Shown here piece after piece: positions 1 to 9,180 of a DNA stretch of 36,910 nt (position 1 is the first letter of the stretch; every line of letters starts with the position of its first letter). The translations under genes were made by a program, and so were the position numbers. Source of the stretch: JBCCGI01 sp039029355. Lineage in GTDB: Bacteria > Planctomycetota > UBA1135 > GCA-002686595. The DNA lies in contig JBCCGI010000085.1 of the NCBI GenBank assembly GCA_039029355.1, forward strand, positions 1-36,910, in the 5' to 3' direction. Below the pieces are notes generated by a model. That model saw only the letters and a list, made by a program, of their open reading frames with translations. It was not told the DNA's origin and ran no database searches.

Positions 1-990
1 CCGCAACACCCCAAGCACCACCTCCCGCCCCAACCCACTAGCCGCCAACCCCTCATTGTGCTCCGCATACTTCGCCACCCCCTCCGCCCCAAACCACAGC
101 TCCGGAGCCGCGCCACCCGTCGGATGCGTCCTCCACCGGACCTCCGCGTCCGTCGTACCCTCGAGCTCGTTCAGGCGCGCGGTGAGAGCCTCCAAGCTCG
201 GGCGCGGCAAGCGCGGCGCTGAGACCAGGTCAAACCACGACAGCGTCGAGAACAGCAGGCGTACGAGCAGACCCTCGGTTGAGCTCGCCAGCACCAGGAT
301 CCGGTCGCTGTCGCTGGAGCCGTGGAGCGCGTGGCGTCCGGGGCGGAGATTCGGGCCGCCTTCGTAGACCGTGAGGTCGAGGCGTGGGGCGTCGGTTCGT
401 CGGGCGCGGGAGAGCTCGGCTAGGTCTTCTTCGAGGCGTGCGATGCCCGGGGCCCAGAGGTCCCTAAGGGGGGCGAGGTCGCCGTCGAGGAGGGCTGGGA
501 AGTGCTCCAGCAGGTAGTCGGTCTGGCGTTGCCAGCGGGCGAGGTTGGGTTGGTTGGCGAGCTCGGTGTGAAGGGGGGAGGGGGCGGTGGCGAGGCCGGC
601 GACGATCAGGTCGATGCGGTAGGCGTCGAGGTCGGGGAGCTGGAAGAAGTCGCCGGCGCGGGCGCAGGCGAGGAGGCGGTCGGCGCGGGGGAGGGCCAGG
701 TGGGGGAAGCGGGCCGCGAAGAGGGCGCAGGTGCCGTCGGTGTCGTAGTGGTTGTTGGCGATGGCGGTGCAGCCGGATGCGAGGCGGGTGCGTTCGTCCT
801 CGGGCAGGCGGGCGAAGGCGAGCACGCTGCCGGTGGAGAGGTCGTGGCGGAGCGCCTGGGGGGTGCGATGGCCGGGCCAGTGGGACAGGTTCAGGCCCGG
901 CGCGTCGAAGACGCCGTCGACGAGGAGCACCGGTTCGGGCGGCGGTGCATCCAGGATGCGGACGGGGAGCCGCAGCCCTTCCTCCTGCAC
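1..990 (-). CDS. Hypothetical protein with NHYDTDG motif (3' end off the window)
   Basis: This minus-strand frame has no stop from position 1 to about 1221. The likely start is GTG at 990, eight bases after the stop of the upstream TPR gene, giving 330 codons before the left edge cuts it. The protein begins VQEEGLRLPVRILDAP and carries the segment NNHYDTDGTCALFAARFP near residues 79-95, then alternating hydrophobic and polar stretches. An Asn-His-Tyr-Asp-x-Asp-Gly block recalls an uncharacterised family (I tentatively think of DUF6687) and the acidic metal sites of DHH-type phosphoesterases, but that is recall, not a search result. Codon use is strongly GC3-biased and fits real coding. It probably belongs to the same leftward operon as the two TPR genes. 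Function unknown. Confidence 0.6.
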   Translation of the reverse strand, partial: MQEEGLRLPVRILDAPPPEPVLLVDGVFDAPGLNLSHWPGHRTPQALRHDLSTGSVLAFARLPEDERTRLASGCTAIANNHYDTDGTCALFAARFPHLALPRADRLLACARAGDFFQLPDLDAYRIDLIVAGLATAPSPLHTELANQPNLARWQRQTDYLLEHFPALLDGDLAPLRDLWAPGIARLEEDLAELSRARRTDAPRLDLTVYEGGPNLRPGRHALHGSSDSDRILVLASSTEGLLVRLLFSTLSWFDLVSAPRLPRPSLEALTARLNELEGTTDAEVRWRTHPTGGAAPELWFGAEGVAKYAEHNEGLAASGLGREVVLGVLR

Positions 991-997
991 GCGGTGC

Positions 998-2680
998 CTA
1001 GCCGCGGGCCGGGGCCGCGGAGCGCTCCTTGAGGAGCTTCTTGAGCTTGCGGCGGTTGTTGGTGGAGTCGCGGAGGGCGGTGCGCACCAGGTCCTCCTGC
1101 TCGGTCGAAAGGCCGCCGGCGGCCAGCATCGAGTCGGCGCGCTCGGCGGCTTCGTCGTACCAGGCCAGGGCCCGGTCGAGGTCGCGCTTGAGGTAGTAGT
1201 GCAGGATGACCGCGGTGTCGTTCAGGAACGTCGGGTCCTCCGGAGAGAGGTCGAGCGCGCGCTGGTAGGCGACGAAGGCCTGCTCGAACACGACCTCCGA
1301 GCGGGCGGCCTCGGCCTCGTCCTTCTCCGCGGTGAGCCGGGCGCCTTCCTCGCGCAGGAAGAAGCCCATGTTGTTCCAGTAGCGCGCGACGTCGACCGCG
1401 GTCTCGGCGCACAGTTCGGCGAGCACGGCGGCGTCGGCCCACTGCTCGCGTTCGACGCACCAGCCGACGACGTACTCGACCTTGGCCAGGTTGAGGTCGC
1501 GGCTGCCCTGCATCTCGGACACCATCGCGGCGGGATCGATCCCCCAGCCCTTGCGCAGCGCCTCGGCCGTGCCTTCGAAGTTCTTGCCGTCGTAGCGCGC
1601 GAGCCCGACGTAGTGCCACGCGTTGGCGGAGTCGGGCATCTTGTCGAGCGAGCGGAGGAACGCTTCCTCGGACTCCGCGACCTTGCGCGAGGCGAAGCGG
1701 GTGTAGCCGAGCCACCACAGCATGGTCGCATCGCGATCGTCCTTCTTGCCGTAGCGCTTCGCGAAGGCCTTGGTGGAGTCCTCGACGACCTCGTTGAGCC
1801 CTTCTGCGCCCAGCATGCCGAACAGCTGCGATAGGTCGACCGCCGCCGGGTCCCAGGCGAGCGCCGCGGCGTACGACTCCTTGCCGACGTCGGTCTGGTT
1901 CTTCCACATGACCGTGTGCCCGTGCTGCAGATGCGCGCGGGCGAGCAGGCCCTGGCCGCGCTCGTCGCGCCGGTTCGGCTTGCCGCTGAGCTCGACGGCC
2001 CGGAGGAACGCGTCGCGCGCGCTTTCCCACGCGCGCTCCGACTCGGAGACGAGCTCCGGATCGTCCTTCGCCACGGTGAACTGCGAGAGCGCGATCTGGC
2101 CGAGCTGGTAGGCGCACTCGGGATCGTCGGGATAGCGGCGGTACGCCTGCTCGGCCGCGGCGCGCGCGGTTTCAAGGTCGCGCGTGTACCAGGCCGCGCG
2201 CGCGAGCGGGAGGAACGCGTCGCGATAGCGGAGCGGGTCGGCCTCGGTGGCCGCCATCAGGAGCTCGATCGCGCTCCCGAAGTTCATCTCGATCGCCTGG
2301 AGGGCGTTCGCGGCGAGCTGCTCCTCGGCACGGCGCGCGAAGGCCATGCCGTACAGGTAGTCGACGTCCGGGCCGTCGTGCACGGCGCGGATGTCGTCCA
2401 GCGCGTCGAGCGTATCGTTGTTGCGTCCCCCCTGGTCCATCCACGCGCGCAGCACCCACATGCGCGTCTTGATGCTCCCGCCCTCGAGCTCCTGGGCCTG
2501 CAGGAAGATCCCCTCGGCCTCGGTGGGCTTCTTGAGGTCGAGCAGCCGCCGCCCCTCTTCGATCAGGCGGTCGACGTCGGCCTGGCTCGCGCCCGCTGGC
2601 GACTCCTGCGCGAAGACGGCCGGAGAGGTCAGCGAGAGGAGTCCGGCGACGAGGCCGGCGAGAAGGGGAGAGGTGCGCAT
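998..2680 (-). CDS. Secreted TPR-repeat protein
   Basis: 560 aa. The ATG at 2680 begins MRTSPLLAGLVAGLLSL and ends a typical Sec signal peptide at about AVFA-QES (cleavage near residue 24). The frame stays open further upstream, but only this start gives a signal peptide. The rest is alpha-helical with repeated TPR-like units (for example NAWHYVGLARYDGKNFEG and FVAYQRALDLSPEDP), so it is probably a periplasmic or outer-surface scaffold. No Shine-Dalgarno is visible: the leader is pyrimidine-rich. The last third resembles the same part of the neighbouring lipoprotein (NNMGFF versus NDAGFF, LNDTAVILHYYL versus INDTALVFVYYL), so the two look like a tandem duplication. The partner is unknown. Confidence 0.85.
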   Translation of the reverse strand: MRTSPLLAGLVAGLLSLTSPAVFAQESPAGASQADVDRLIEEGRRLLDLKKPTEAEGIFLQAQELEGGSIKTRMWVLRAWMDQGGRNNDTLDALDDIRAVHDGPDVDYLYGMAFARRAEEQLAANALQAIEMNFGSAIELLMAATEADPLRYRDAFLPLARAAWYTRDLETARAAAEQAYRRYPDDPECAYQLGQIALSQFTVAKDDPELVSESERAWESARDAFLRAVELSGKPNRRDERGQGLLARAHLQHGHTVMWKNQTDVGKESYAAALAWDPAAVDLSQLFGMLGAEGLNEVVEDSTKAFAKRYGKKDDRDATMLWWLGYTRFASRKVAESEEAFLRSLDKMPDSANAWHYVGLARYDGKNFEGTAEALRKGWGIDPAAMVSEMQGSRDLNLAKVEYVVGWCVEREQWADAAVLAELCAETAVDVARYWNNMGFFLREEGARLTAEKDEAEAARSEVVFEQAFVAYQRALDLSPEDPTFLNDTAVILHYYLKRDLDRALAWYDEAAERADSMLAAGGLSTEQEDLVRTALRDSTNNRRKLKKLLKERSAAPARG

Positions 2681-2717
2681 GGGGTTGAGGAGGAGTTGGG
2701 GGAGGGGATGGGGGGCG

Positions 2718-4775
2718 CTACTTGCACGGTCGCGCCCAGTTCTGCGTGGCGAACAGCTCTTCGTTCTGGGAGGCGTTGATCTCGCCCCGCAGGTAGGGCA
2801 GCCAGAACTCGGAGACGACCGGGCGCGGTTCCGGCCCGATGTCGGCGGCGAGCTGGAACCAACGCGCCGCGACGCCCTTGTCGCCGAGGTGGTTGGCGAA
2901 GAGCACGCCCAGGTTCTGATGAGCGTCGCCCCAGGCGTTCTCAAGCTCCCAGCGCGCGTCCTCGTCGAGGGCGTCGTCGCGGAGCTGCTCGGTGCCCAGC
3001 TCGACCGCGCGGAGCAGCAGGCGCTCCGCCTCGTCGAGCTCGGTGTGGAGGTAGTACACGAACACGAGCGCCGTGTCGTTGATGAGCCGCACGTCGTCGG
3101 GCGCGAGGCGCGCGGCGTCGACGTAGGCATCGGCGCTCTTGCGCATCAGCTCGCGCGCCTGCGTCGAGCGCGCGTTCGCGGCGCGGCGCAGCGCCTTGCG
3201 CTCGGCCGGCGAGCCGCTGGGCACATCGGCCGCCACGCCCGCCAGCTCGCGCAGCGCCTGCACGGCCTCGGCGCTCGTCAGCTCGCCCTTGGCGGCGCGG
3301 CACAGCCGCTTGCTCTCCGCCTCTAGCTCGACCGCAGCGTCGCGGTAGAAGAAGCCCGCGTCGTTGGCGTAGGTGACCTCGTCGGGCACGTAGCGGCGCA
3401 GGTGCTCGTTCAGCTCTGCGGCGGCGAGCCACTCCTCGCGCTCGAAGTGCGCCGCGGCGCAGAACGCGAGCCCCAGGACGCCGGACAGGAGGCGTCCTTC
3501 GATCTCCCACTCCAAGCCGCGCTCTAGTACGTCGTCGGCGGAGAGGAACGCGGCCTGTGCGCCCTCGATGTCCTCCGCCTGGTAGAGGCACCAACCGACG
3601 GCGTTGCGGCACATCACCTCGTAGCCGCGGCAGCTCTCGTCGTACGACGGCTCGAGCTCGCGACAGCGCGCGAAGCCGCGCTCGGCGGCGCGGAACTCGT
3701 CGGCGCGGTAGTCGCTGCCTTCGAGGCCCTCGAGCGCCAGATAGAAGCGCTCGTACGACACGTACCAGTAGCCCTCAGCCACGTCGGGGTGCCGCGTCTG
3801 GAAGTCGACGAAGGTCTGGAGCGCCGCCTCGCCACCGCCGGACTGCCGCGCGACGGCCGCGAGCCGATCGAGCATCCCGCGGTCGTTCGGGATGTGGTCG
3901 AGCCCGCGCATCAGCGCGTCGCGCGCATCGACCAGGCGCTGCTCCCACTCGTAGAGGTAGCCCAGGGTGGTGTGCACCCAGGGATCGGCGGCGGCGCGGC
4001 CGAGCAGGCTGGTGAGCGCGCTCTCGGTCGTCAGGAACAGCGCCTGCACCGACTCGGGCTCGGCCGACTCGTCGCTCTTCAGAGCGACGTAGGCGGCGTA
4101 GGCGGCCTCGGCGTAGACGCGGTGCGGCATGCGGTCGAGGTCCAGCTCGCGCCCGCCGAGTTGATCGATGCCCTCCTGGGCGAAGGTCAGCGCCTCGTCG
4201 CTGCGCCCCAGCAGGTACGCCGCGCGGCTGGCGCCGAGGCGCGCCTCGGGACCGCTGCCGGCGCGCCGGTACGCGTCCAGCGCGTCTTCGAGTGCCTCGC
4301 GCATGAAGGGCCGGCCGGCGGCGATCCCCTTCTCGGCGAGGCGCAGACGGCTGCGGGCGTCGACCAGGCGCGCCTCGGGGTCCTTGGGGCGCAGGGCGAG
4401 CGCCCGTTCGGTGTAGAGCAGCGCGTCCTCGGGGCGGTCCTCGGCCATCAGCGCGCGCGCGTCGGAGAGGTTCTCGGCGAACAGCAGGCGTCCCAGGATG
4501 TCGTGGGCCGAGCCGTAGTCTCCACGCCGGATCGCGTCGATCGCGGCGGTCTCGTCTTCGAGCGGCGGGGTTCCGTCGTCGATCGGCCGCGGCGGCTCCT
4601 CGGCCAGGGCGGTGCCCTCGAGGTCGGCGATCTCGGCGACTTCGGCCGCCTCGCTCACCAGCGGCGGCGCATCCCCGGTCGTCCGGCAGCCCGCCCCGAG
4701 GCAGGCGCCGAGCAGCGCGAGGATCCCGCAGGGCCCGAGGAGGCCGGGAAGAAAGGACGGAGAGGAGCGTTTCAA
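2718..4775 (-). CDS. TPR-repeat lipoprotein
   Basis: 685 aa from a TTG start at 4775. An in-frame ATG at 4952 is possible, but it would put 59 Arg/Pro-rich residues before the signal. From the TTG the protein reads MKRSSPSFLPGLL, then a hydrophobic stretch and the lipobox LGAGC with the lipid-bearing Cys at residue 30. An acidic, Glu/Ala-rich linker follows (about 35-75), then helical repeats with TPR character to the C terminus. It ends 37 bases before the next TPR gene and is its paralogue in the C-terminal half. Likely role: a membrane-anchored periplasmic scaffold. Family members of this kind have no enzymatic motif and none is seen here. A candidate -10 element lies about 140 bases upstream. 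Confidence 0.82.
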   Translation of the reverse strand: MKRSSPSFLPGLLGPCGILALLGACLGAGCRTTGDAPPLVSEAAEVAEIADLEGTALAEEPPRPIDDGTPPLEDETAAIDAIRRGDYGSAHDILGRLLFAENLSDARALMAEDRPEDALLYTERALALRPKDPEARLVDARSRLRLAEKGIAAGRPFMREALEDALDAYRRAGSGPEARLGASRAAYLLGRSDEALTFAQEGIDQLGGRELDLDRMPHRVYAEAAYAAYVALKSDESAEPESVQALFLTTESALTSLLGRAAADPWVHTTLGYLYEWEQRLVDARDALMRGLDHIPNDRGMLDRLAAVARQSGGGEAALQTFVDFQTRHPDVAEGYWYVSYERFYLALEGLEGSDYRADEFRAAERGFARCRELEPSYDESCRGYEVMCRNAVGWCLYQAEDIEGAQAAFLSADDVLERGLEWEIEGRLLSGVLGLAFCAAAHFEREEWLAAAELNEHLRRYVPDEVTYANDAGFFYRDAAVELEAESKRLCRAAKGELTSAEAVQALRELAGVAADVPSGSPAERKALRRAANARSTQARELMRKSADAYVDAARLAPDDVRLINDTALVFVYYLHTELDEAERLLLRAVELGTEQLRDDALDEDARWELENAWGDAHQNLGVLFANHLGDKGVAARWFQLAADIGPEPRPVVSEFWLPYLRGEINASQNEELFATQNWARPCK

Positions 4776-5129
4776 GGTCGCTGGATGCTCTTGAGGAGGC
4801 GGGGGGCACCGCGTGCGGAACGGCGGGCGGCGTGGGCGCGGCGCGCGGGGCGCCGCCGCGCCGACCCGCTGGACCGGCCGGCCTGCCCGGCGCACCCGGC
4901 GGGCGCGTCGACCGGATTCTAGCTGGGCGGGGACCCGCCTCCCAGACGGCACGCACGCCCTACAACCCCAGTGCCGCTCGGGTTACGCTTTTGGGCCGGG
5001 CTGAGCGCTCCTGCGCCGGGTCGGGCGGGAAACGGCGCAGGTCGCGGGAAGACCGGCGCCTCCGCGGCGTCCAACGGGCGTCGGCGATCTCCGCTACACG
5101 CCCATCTCGTTTCCGCGAGGACACGTCCT
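4776..5129. other. Divergent intergenic region
   Basis: This 354-base gap separates the leftward TPR operon from the rightward Ig-like lipoprotein. It should hold both promoters. On the minus strand TAGAAT (4921-4916) is followed by CCGG, the same 11-mer CTAGAATCCGG that precedes the lipoprotein gene at 8304. On the plus strand TACAAC at 4961-4966 is a weak -10 candidate. No matching -35 is clear for either. No ORF here looks coding. Confidence 0.5.
4916..4921 (-). promoter_or_regulatory. Candidate -10 element TAGAAT
   Basis: TAGAAT on the minus strand, inside CTAGAATCCGG, which recurs at 8254-8264 on the plus strand. It would drive the leftward TPR operon with a leader of about 135 bases. 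The -35 region is not recognisable. Confidence 0.3.
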
Positions 5130-8100
5130 TTGCCGCATCGGTCACGACCCCTGAAAACCGCGTCCGCAACCGCTCTGCTGCTCCTTTCCGCGCTCCTCGG
5201 TGGCTGCCAGGACAGCGCGACCTGCGTCTTCACGACCGGCTGTCAGGGCGGGAACGACAACCTGGGGCCGCCGGCCACCTTCCCGGAGAACGGCCAGACG
5301 ATCCTGCCCGACGTGCCCGAGATCGTCGGCGTGTTCCCGAGCGGGACCGACTTGGCGTCCACCACCCCGATCGTGGTGGTGTTCTCCGAGTCGATGCAGG
5401 CGGACACCGTCGACAAGCTGGTGGTCGAATCCGACTCCGGCTTCGCGCCGCCCTTCCCGCCGAGCCAGCTGCTGCTGGCGGGCGGCCGCTTGCTGGTGAT
5501 CCTGCCGGGCGCGCTGACGCCGGGCGGCTACACGATCCGGCTCGGCGAAGGCGAGCGCCTGATCGACCTCACCGGCCAGGTCAGCGCGGAGACCAGCGAG
5601 GACGCGATCGGCACGTTCTCGGTCGGCACCGCCGACCCGGTCGAGCCGTCGGTGGTCGCGACCTACCCGGTCGACGCATCCAGCGCGCAGGGGACCCAGG
5701 GCCCGCTCTTCGTCTTCTTCGACCGGGCGATGGACAACGACACGGTGATCGCGCCGGGCAACTTCACGGTGACCGCCGGCGGCGCGCCGACGATCGGCGT
5801 GCCGGAGCAGCTCGTCGTGACCTTCCTGCCCGACCCGCGCGTCTATCTCTACGAGAGCCTCGACATGCTGGGGGGCGAGCCGATCTCGTTCGGTACCGGG
5901 CTCGACGTCGCGCTCTCGCTCACCGGGCTCCAGTCGCTCGCCGTGGACGGCGTCGAGGCGCAGACGCTGGCCGACTTCAACGCGTCGTTCGGCACCAAGA
6001 ACATCGAGCCGCCGCTGTCCGCCGCGATCTTCTCGCAGCCGATGGACGGCATCGGCAACGAGAACCTGCTGCCCGGGGCCAACGAGCTCTTCGTGCAGGT
6101 CGAGCTGGACTCGATCCTGCCCGACGACATCGTGCGCCTGACGCTGTTCGGCGACAGCACGACCACCGAGCCGCAGACCATCGCGCTCAGCCGTTCGGTT
6201 ACCTCCGACGGCACGCTGCCGGTCAGCTTCACGCTGGCCGACATCGACCTCGCGAACAACGACGGTGTCGCGCGCTTCGGCGACGGTGCGGTCGCCTTCG
6301 CCTTCGCGGTGCAGCGCGGCAGCCAGACCTCGGCGGTGACGTTGCTCGACGTCGACACGGCGACGGACGGCATCCAGGACCCGGTGCTCGACACGGTCGC
6401 GCCGACGCTGGTCGAGCTCCTCAACCCGGGCGGCGAGGAAGTGCTCGAGTTCCGCTCGGACCAGCGCGACCTGGTCCTCGCGGGCACGGCCGACGAGCGC
6501 CTGCGCGGCGCGTTCGTGCGCTTTGACTCCGCCGTTCCGGCCGAGGTGGTCCCGGTCGCCGGAGCGGACGATACGGGCCTGTTCCTGGCCGCTGCGACGT
6601 CGGTCGGCGCGAACGGCATCGTGGCGGGCGGCGGGCCGCTCGCCTTCGAGGCGTTCCTCTACGACGAGGTCTTCAACGCGTCCGAGGTCATCGCCGGCGT
6701 GTTCCACCAACGCGGCGCGGTGGGGCCGACGCCGGTTGCCGGCGGCGGCACGATCGAGGTCGAGGTGTTCGATGCCGACACCCTCGACCGGCTCGATAGC
6801 TTCCGCGCCTTCAGCCACGAGGATCAGGGCGGCGGCACCTTCGTGCTGCTGAGCGAGGTCGCGGTCTCCGGCACCGACCTGACCGCGCAGGTGCTGGCCG
6901 CGCCGACGCCGGCCGACACGCTGGTGACGGTCGAGGCGGACGGCTACGGCCTCTTCACCTTCCAGGGGCTCGACGTCGATCGCATCTCGATCCCTCTGCG
7001 CCGCACCGATGCCGCGACCGCGCTCGTGACGGGGCAGGTGACCTCGACCGACGTCGCGACCGGGATCGCGCTGCTCGACGAGATCCAGAAGAAGGTCGAG
7101 GACACGCGCCGGCCGCTCGGCAACGTGCCGACCTTCGACGCGTTCCAGTGCATCGGGAGCCCGACCGAGGGCGTGCCCGCGGTCTGCACGTTCGACGTGA
7201 CGCCGGGGATCAACACCATCCGGCCGGGGAAGCTCGGTGCGGTGACGTTCCTCGGCGGGGACTTCCTGCAGCCGACCTTCAGCGCGGCGACGCTGCTGCG
7301 CGGCTTCCAGCTGCAGGTGCCGCGGCCGGCGACGGTCGGCGGGGACGCCGACAACGTGCTGGTCAACCTCGACTCGCTGTTCGACCTCGGCGACCCGCCG
7401 GTCGAGACCTTCTCGACGCAGCTGTCCGGTGCGTTCGCGACCGGGCTCGTGCTGCCGCTCGATGCCCTCGATCCCGACGAGGAGACCACCGGTCGGCCGG
7501 TTGTGACGGTCGAAGGGCTGATCTCCGGCCTCGAGCGCCCGGCCGTCGTCGGGCTCGGGCTGGCCTACGACCAGGGCACCGCGGAGTCGTGGGACATCGA
7601 GGGCGCGTTCCCCCAGGACGTGTGGGAGGACGGCTTCTACGGCCCGGTCGCCCAGGGCGGCACGACGGGCACGATCACCGAGCTCTACCTGCGGGCGGAG
7701 ATCTTCGACTCCGCCGGCGCGCGCGCCGGACAGCGGGTGCCGGTCGTGCCTCCCGCGGATCCGGCCGACCCGCCGATCGTGCCTTCGGCGCTCTTCGCCG
7801 CGGCGGTGCCGACGGTGACCTCGGCGGTCGCCGCGGGCACGCCGCCGGCGATCGACATCGACTTCATCAACTCGCTGCCCGACCTGACCGGGCAGCCCGG
7901 GCTCTACGTGGTCCGGGTGACGGACCTCGACGGCCGCACCTGGACCGCCATGACGCCCGATCTGCCCGACGGGCAGGCGACGGCCGTGCACCTGCCCGCG
8001 ATCGCGGGCCTGCCGCTGGCCGATCCGGCGGCGGGGCTGGCCTCGGGCGACCTGACCTGCACCGTGGAGTCCTATTCCTGGCCGACCCTCGACCCGCAGG

Positions 8101-8177
8101 CCTTCCTGTTCTCCGACGTGCCGCGCCTGCACGAGTTCTTCTCGACCAGCGCGCCGGTGACCTTCCTGCAGCCCTGA
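5130..8177 (+). CDS. Large lipoprotein with Ig-like (Big_5) repeats
   Basis: 1015 aa. The TTG at 5130 is chosen because GAGGA (5117-5121) lies eight bases upstream and because it opens directly into a lipoprotein signal (ATALLLLSALLGGC, Cys at 26). An upstream ATG at 4971 would add 53 basic residues. At least two Big_5-like domains follow, at about 60-165 and 170-270. Each opens with a VxxxxPxxxA pattern and contains the hallmark VFSESM or FFDRAM strand (Ig-like domain with a predicted sodium/calcium-style fold). The remainder is beta-rich and acidic, with no catalytic motif seen. Likely role: a cell-surface or periplasmic structural or adhesive protein. A bidirectional-looking terminator follows. 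Confidence 0.85.
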   Translation: MPHRSRPLKTASATALLLLSALLGGCQDSATCVFTTGCQGGNDNLGPPATFPENGQTILPDVPEIVGVFPSGTDLASTTPIVVVFSESMQADTVDKLVVESDSGFAPPFPPSQLLLAGGRLLVILPGALTPGGYTIRLGEGERLIDLTGQVSAETSEDAIGTFSVGTADPVEPSVVATYPVDASSAQGTQGPLFVFFDRAMDNDTVIAPGNFTVTAGGAPTIGVPEQLVVTFLPDPRVYLYESLDMLGGEPISFGTGLDVALSLTGLQSLAVDGVEAQTLADFNASFGTKNIEPPLSAAIFSQPMDGIGNENLLPGANELFVQVELDSILPDDIVRLTLFGDSTTTEPQTIALSRSVTSDGTLPVSFTLADIDLANNDGVARFGDGAVAFAFAVQRGSQTSAVTLLDVDTATDGIQDPVLDTVAPTLVELLNPGGEEVLEFRSDQRDLVLAGTADERLRGAFVRFDSAVPAEVVPVAGADDTGLFLAAATSVGANGIVAGGGPLAFEAFLYDEVFNASEVIAGVFHQRGAVGPTPVAGGGTIEVEVFDADTLDRLDSFRAFSHEDQGGGTFVLLSEVAVSGTDLTAQVLAAPTPADTLVTVEADGYGLFTFQGLDVDRISIPLRRTDAATALVTGQVTSTDVATGIALLDEIQKKVEDTRRPLGNVPTFDAFQCIGSPTEGVPAVCTFDVTPGINTIRPGKLGAVTFLGGDFLQPTFSAATLLRGFQLQVPRPATVGGDADNVLVNLDSLFDLGDPPVETFSTQLSGAFATGLVLPLDALDPDEETTGRPVVTVEGLISGLERPAVVGLGLAYDQGTAESWDIEGAFPQDVWEDGFYGPVAQGGTTGTITELYLRAEIFDSAGARAGQRVPVVPPADPADPPIVPSALFAAAVPTVTSAVAAGTPPAIDIDFINSLPDLTGQPGLYVVRVTDLDGRTWTAMTPDLPDGQATAVHLPAIAGLPLADPAAGLASGDLTCTVESYSWPTLDPQAFLFSDVPRLHEFFSTSAPVTFLQP

Positions 8178-8215
8178 CGAGCGCGGGGCCTCCCGCCGCC
8201 GGGCCGGAGGTCAAG

Positions 8216-8253
8216 AAAAGCGGCGCCGCCGGTCGGTCCCGGGGCGCCGTTTT
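8216..8253 (+). terminator. Intrinsic terminator after the Ig-like lipoprotein
   Basis: Stem CGGCGCC (8221-8227) pairs with GGCGCCG (8243-8249), followed by TTTT and preceded by AAAA, so it could work both ways. It abuts the -10 candidate of the next gene. Confidence 0.7.
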
Positions 8254-8254
8254 C

Positions 8255-8260
8255 TAGAAT
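8255..8260 (+). promoter_or_regulatory. Candidate -10 element TAGAAT
   Basis: TAGAAT followed by CCGG, 43 bases before the ATG at 8304 and directly after the terminator T-run, as expected for a fresh promoter. No clear -35. Confidence 0.4.
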
Positions 8261-8303
8261 CCGGCCCGTTCCGCGCCTCCTGGCGCACTTCCGAGGGTCC
8301 GCC

Positions 8304-8867
8304 ATGCTCCACGTTCGACTTCCCCTCGCGGCCGCGCTCCTGCTCTGCACGGCGGCCTGCCAATCGACGACGACTCCGATTCAGTACGCCACCGACGTGC
8401 TGCCCAGCGGTGGGTTGTCCCAAGCCCAGCCCGCCGACATCGCGGTCCCGCCCGTGCGCAACGGGACCGATGCCGCGGTGCCCGTCGAGGGCGTGCGGTT
8501 GGCCTGCTACACGGGGCTGGTGGACCGGCTCTACTCGCCCGTGAGCCTCGATTACGTGGACCGGACCTGGACCGACGCGTCCTACGGCGGGGCCGGAGCG
8601 GCCGACGCGGTGCTGGACATCGAGGTCACCAAGTGGGACACGACCCACGTTTCGTCCCGCGGGATCGTGATCGCCCGGGCCGAGGCGCGGCTGCTCGACG
8701 CCCGCAACCCCGACGGGAAGCCGCTCTGGGCGGTCGGCGTGACCCGGCGGCTGGATCTCGGTGGCCCGAACCCGTCCGCGGGTTGGGAGTCGCTGGCGGC
8801 GGATCTCCTGGCCGACCAGATCCTGACGCAGCTGCCCGAGCGCGACCCCGTCCGGGCCCATCGCTAG
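8304..8867 (+). CDS. Small lipoprotein, GNA1162/LpoB-like (tentative)
   Basis: 187 aa. The ATG at 8304 opens a lipoprotein signal, MLHVRLPLAAALLL, ending CTAAC with Cys19. The mature part has VPPVRNGTDAAVPVEGVRLACY, then LVDRLYSPVSLDYVDRTW, then LDIEVTKWDTTHVSSRGIVIARAEARLLD. This pattern (xPPVxN start, a helix, then a beta strand scored by LDxxVxxWD) recalls GNA1162/DUF799 or LpoB-type lipoproteins that help envelope assembly. That assignment is by eye only. It stands alone with its own promoter between a terminator and rpsO. Confidence 0.7.
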   Translation: MLHVRLPLAAALLLCTAACQSTTTPIQYATDVLPSGGLSQAQPADIAVPPVRNGTDAAVPVEGVRLACYTGLVDRLYSPVSLDYVDRTWTDASYGGAGAADAVLDIEVTKWDTTHVSSRGIVIARAEARLLDARNPDGKPLWAVGVTRRLDLGGPNPSAGWESLAADLLADQILTQLPERDPVRAHR

Positions 8868-9180
8868 CGCGGCGCGCGGACCGCGGGACCCCGCCCGGCT
8901 CGGCCCGGGGCCCGTCACTCAGGCCGCCGGCCCGCCCACCGGGGCGAGGGGGCGGATCCGAGAGCCCCGGGCCCAGGCTTGTGCGCCCGCGGCTCATCGC
9001 TAGACTTTTTGGCCTGAACTCCCGCTCGGAGCGGCCCGCGGGGCCGCCGAGGAGCGTGGAAAGTCCTAGAGCCGGGCGCGATTTCCTCCGATGGAGGAGG
9101 GGTCGGGGGCCGGCACACCCCTCGCCTGGGTTCCCCTCTGGGGCCTGGGGGGCGGGCAAGTCCCTAGACGAGAAGATGCC
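8868..9180. other. rpsO upstream region and leader
   Basis: 313 bases without a gene. It holds several GC-rich inverted repeats just after the lipoprotein gene, a promoter candidate at 8979-9006, and a 170-base rpsO leader. The leader contains a small hairpin, CCTCC (9085-9089) with GGAGG (9093-9097), that would hide a strong Shine-Dalgarno-like sequence. S15 is known to repress its own mRNA through leader structures in many bacteria; whether this one does so is inference. Confidence 0.45.
8979..9006 (+). promoter_or_regulatory. Promoter for rpsO-pnp (candidate)
   Basis: TTGTGC (8979-8984), a 16-base spacer, then TAGACT (9001-9006). This is the best-formed -35/-10 pair upstream of rpsO and leaves a leader of about 170 bases. 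Confidence 0.5.

Noticed and set aside
5142..8132. 996-aa minus-strand ORF
   Set aside because: Antisense shadow of the Ig-like lipoprotein; it is Arg/Val/Asp-rich with no signal or domain.
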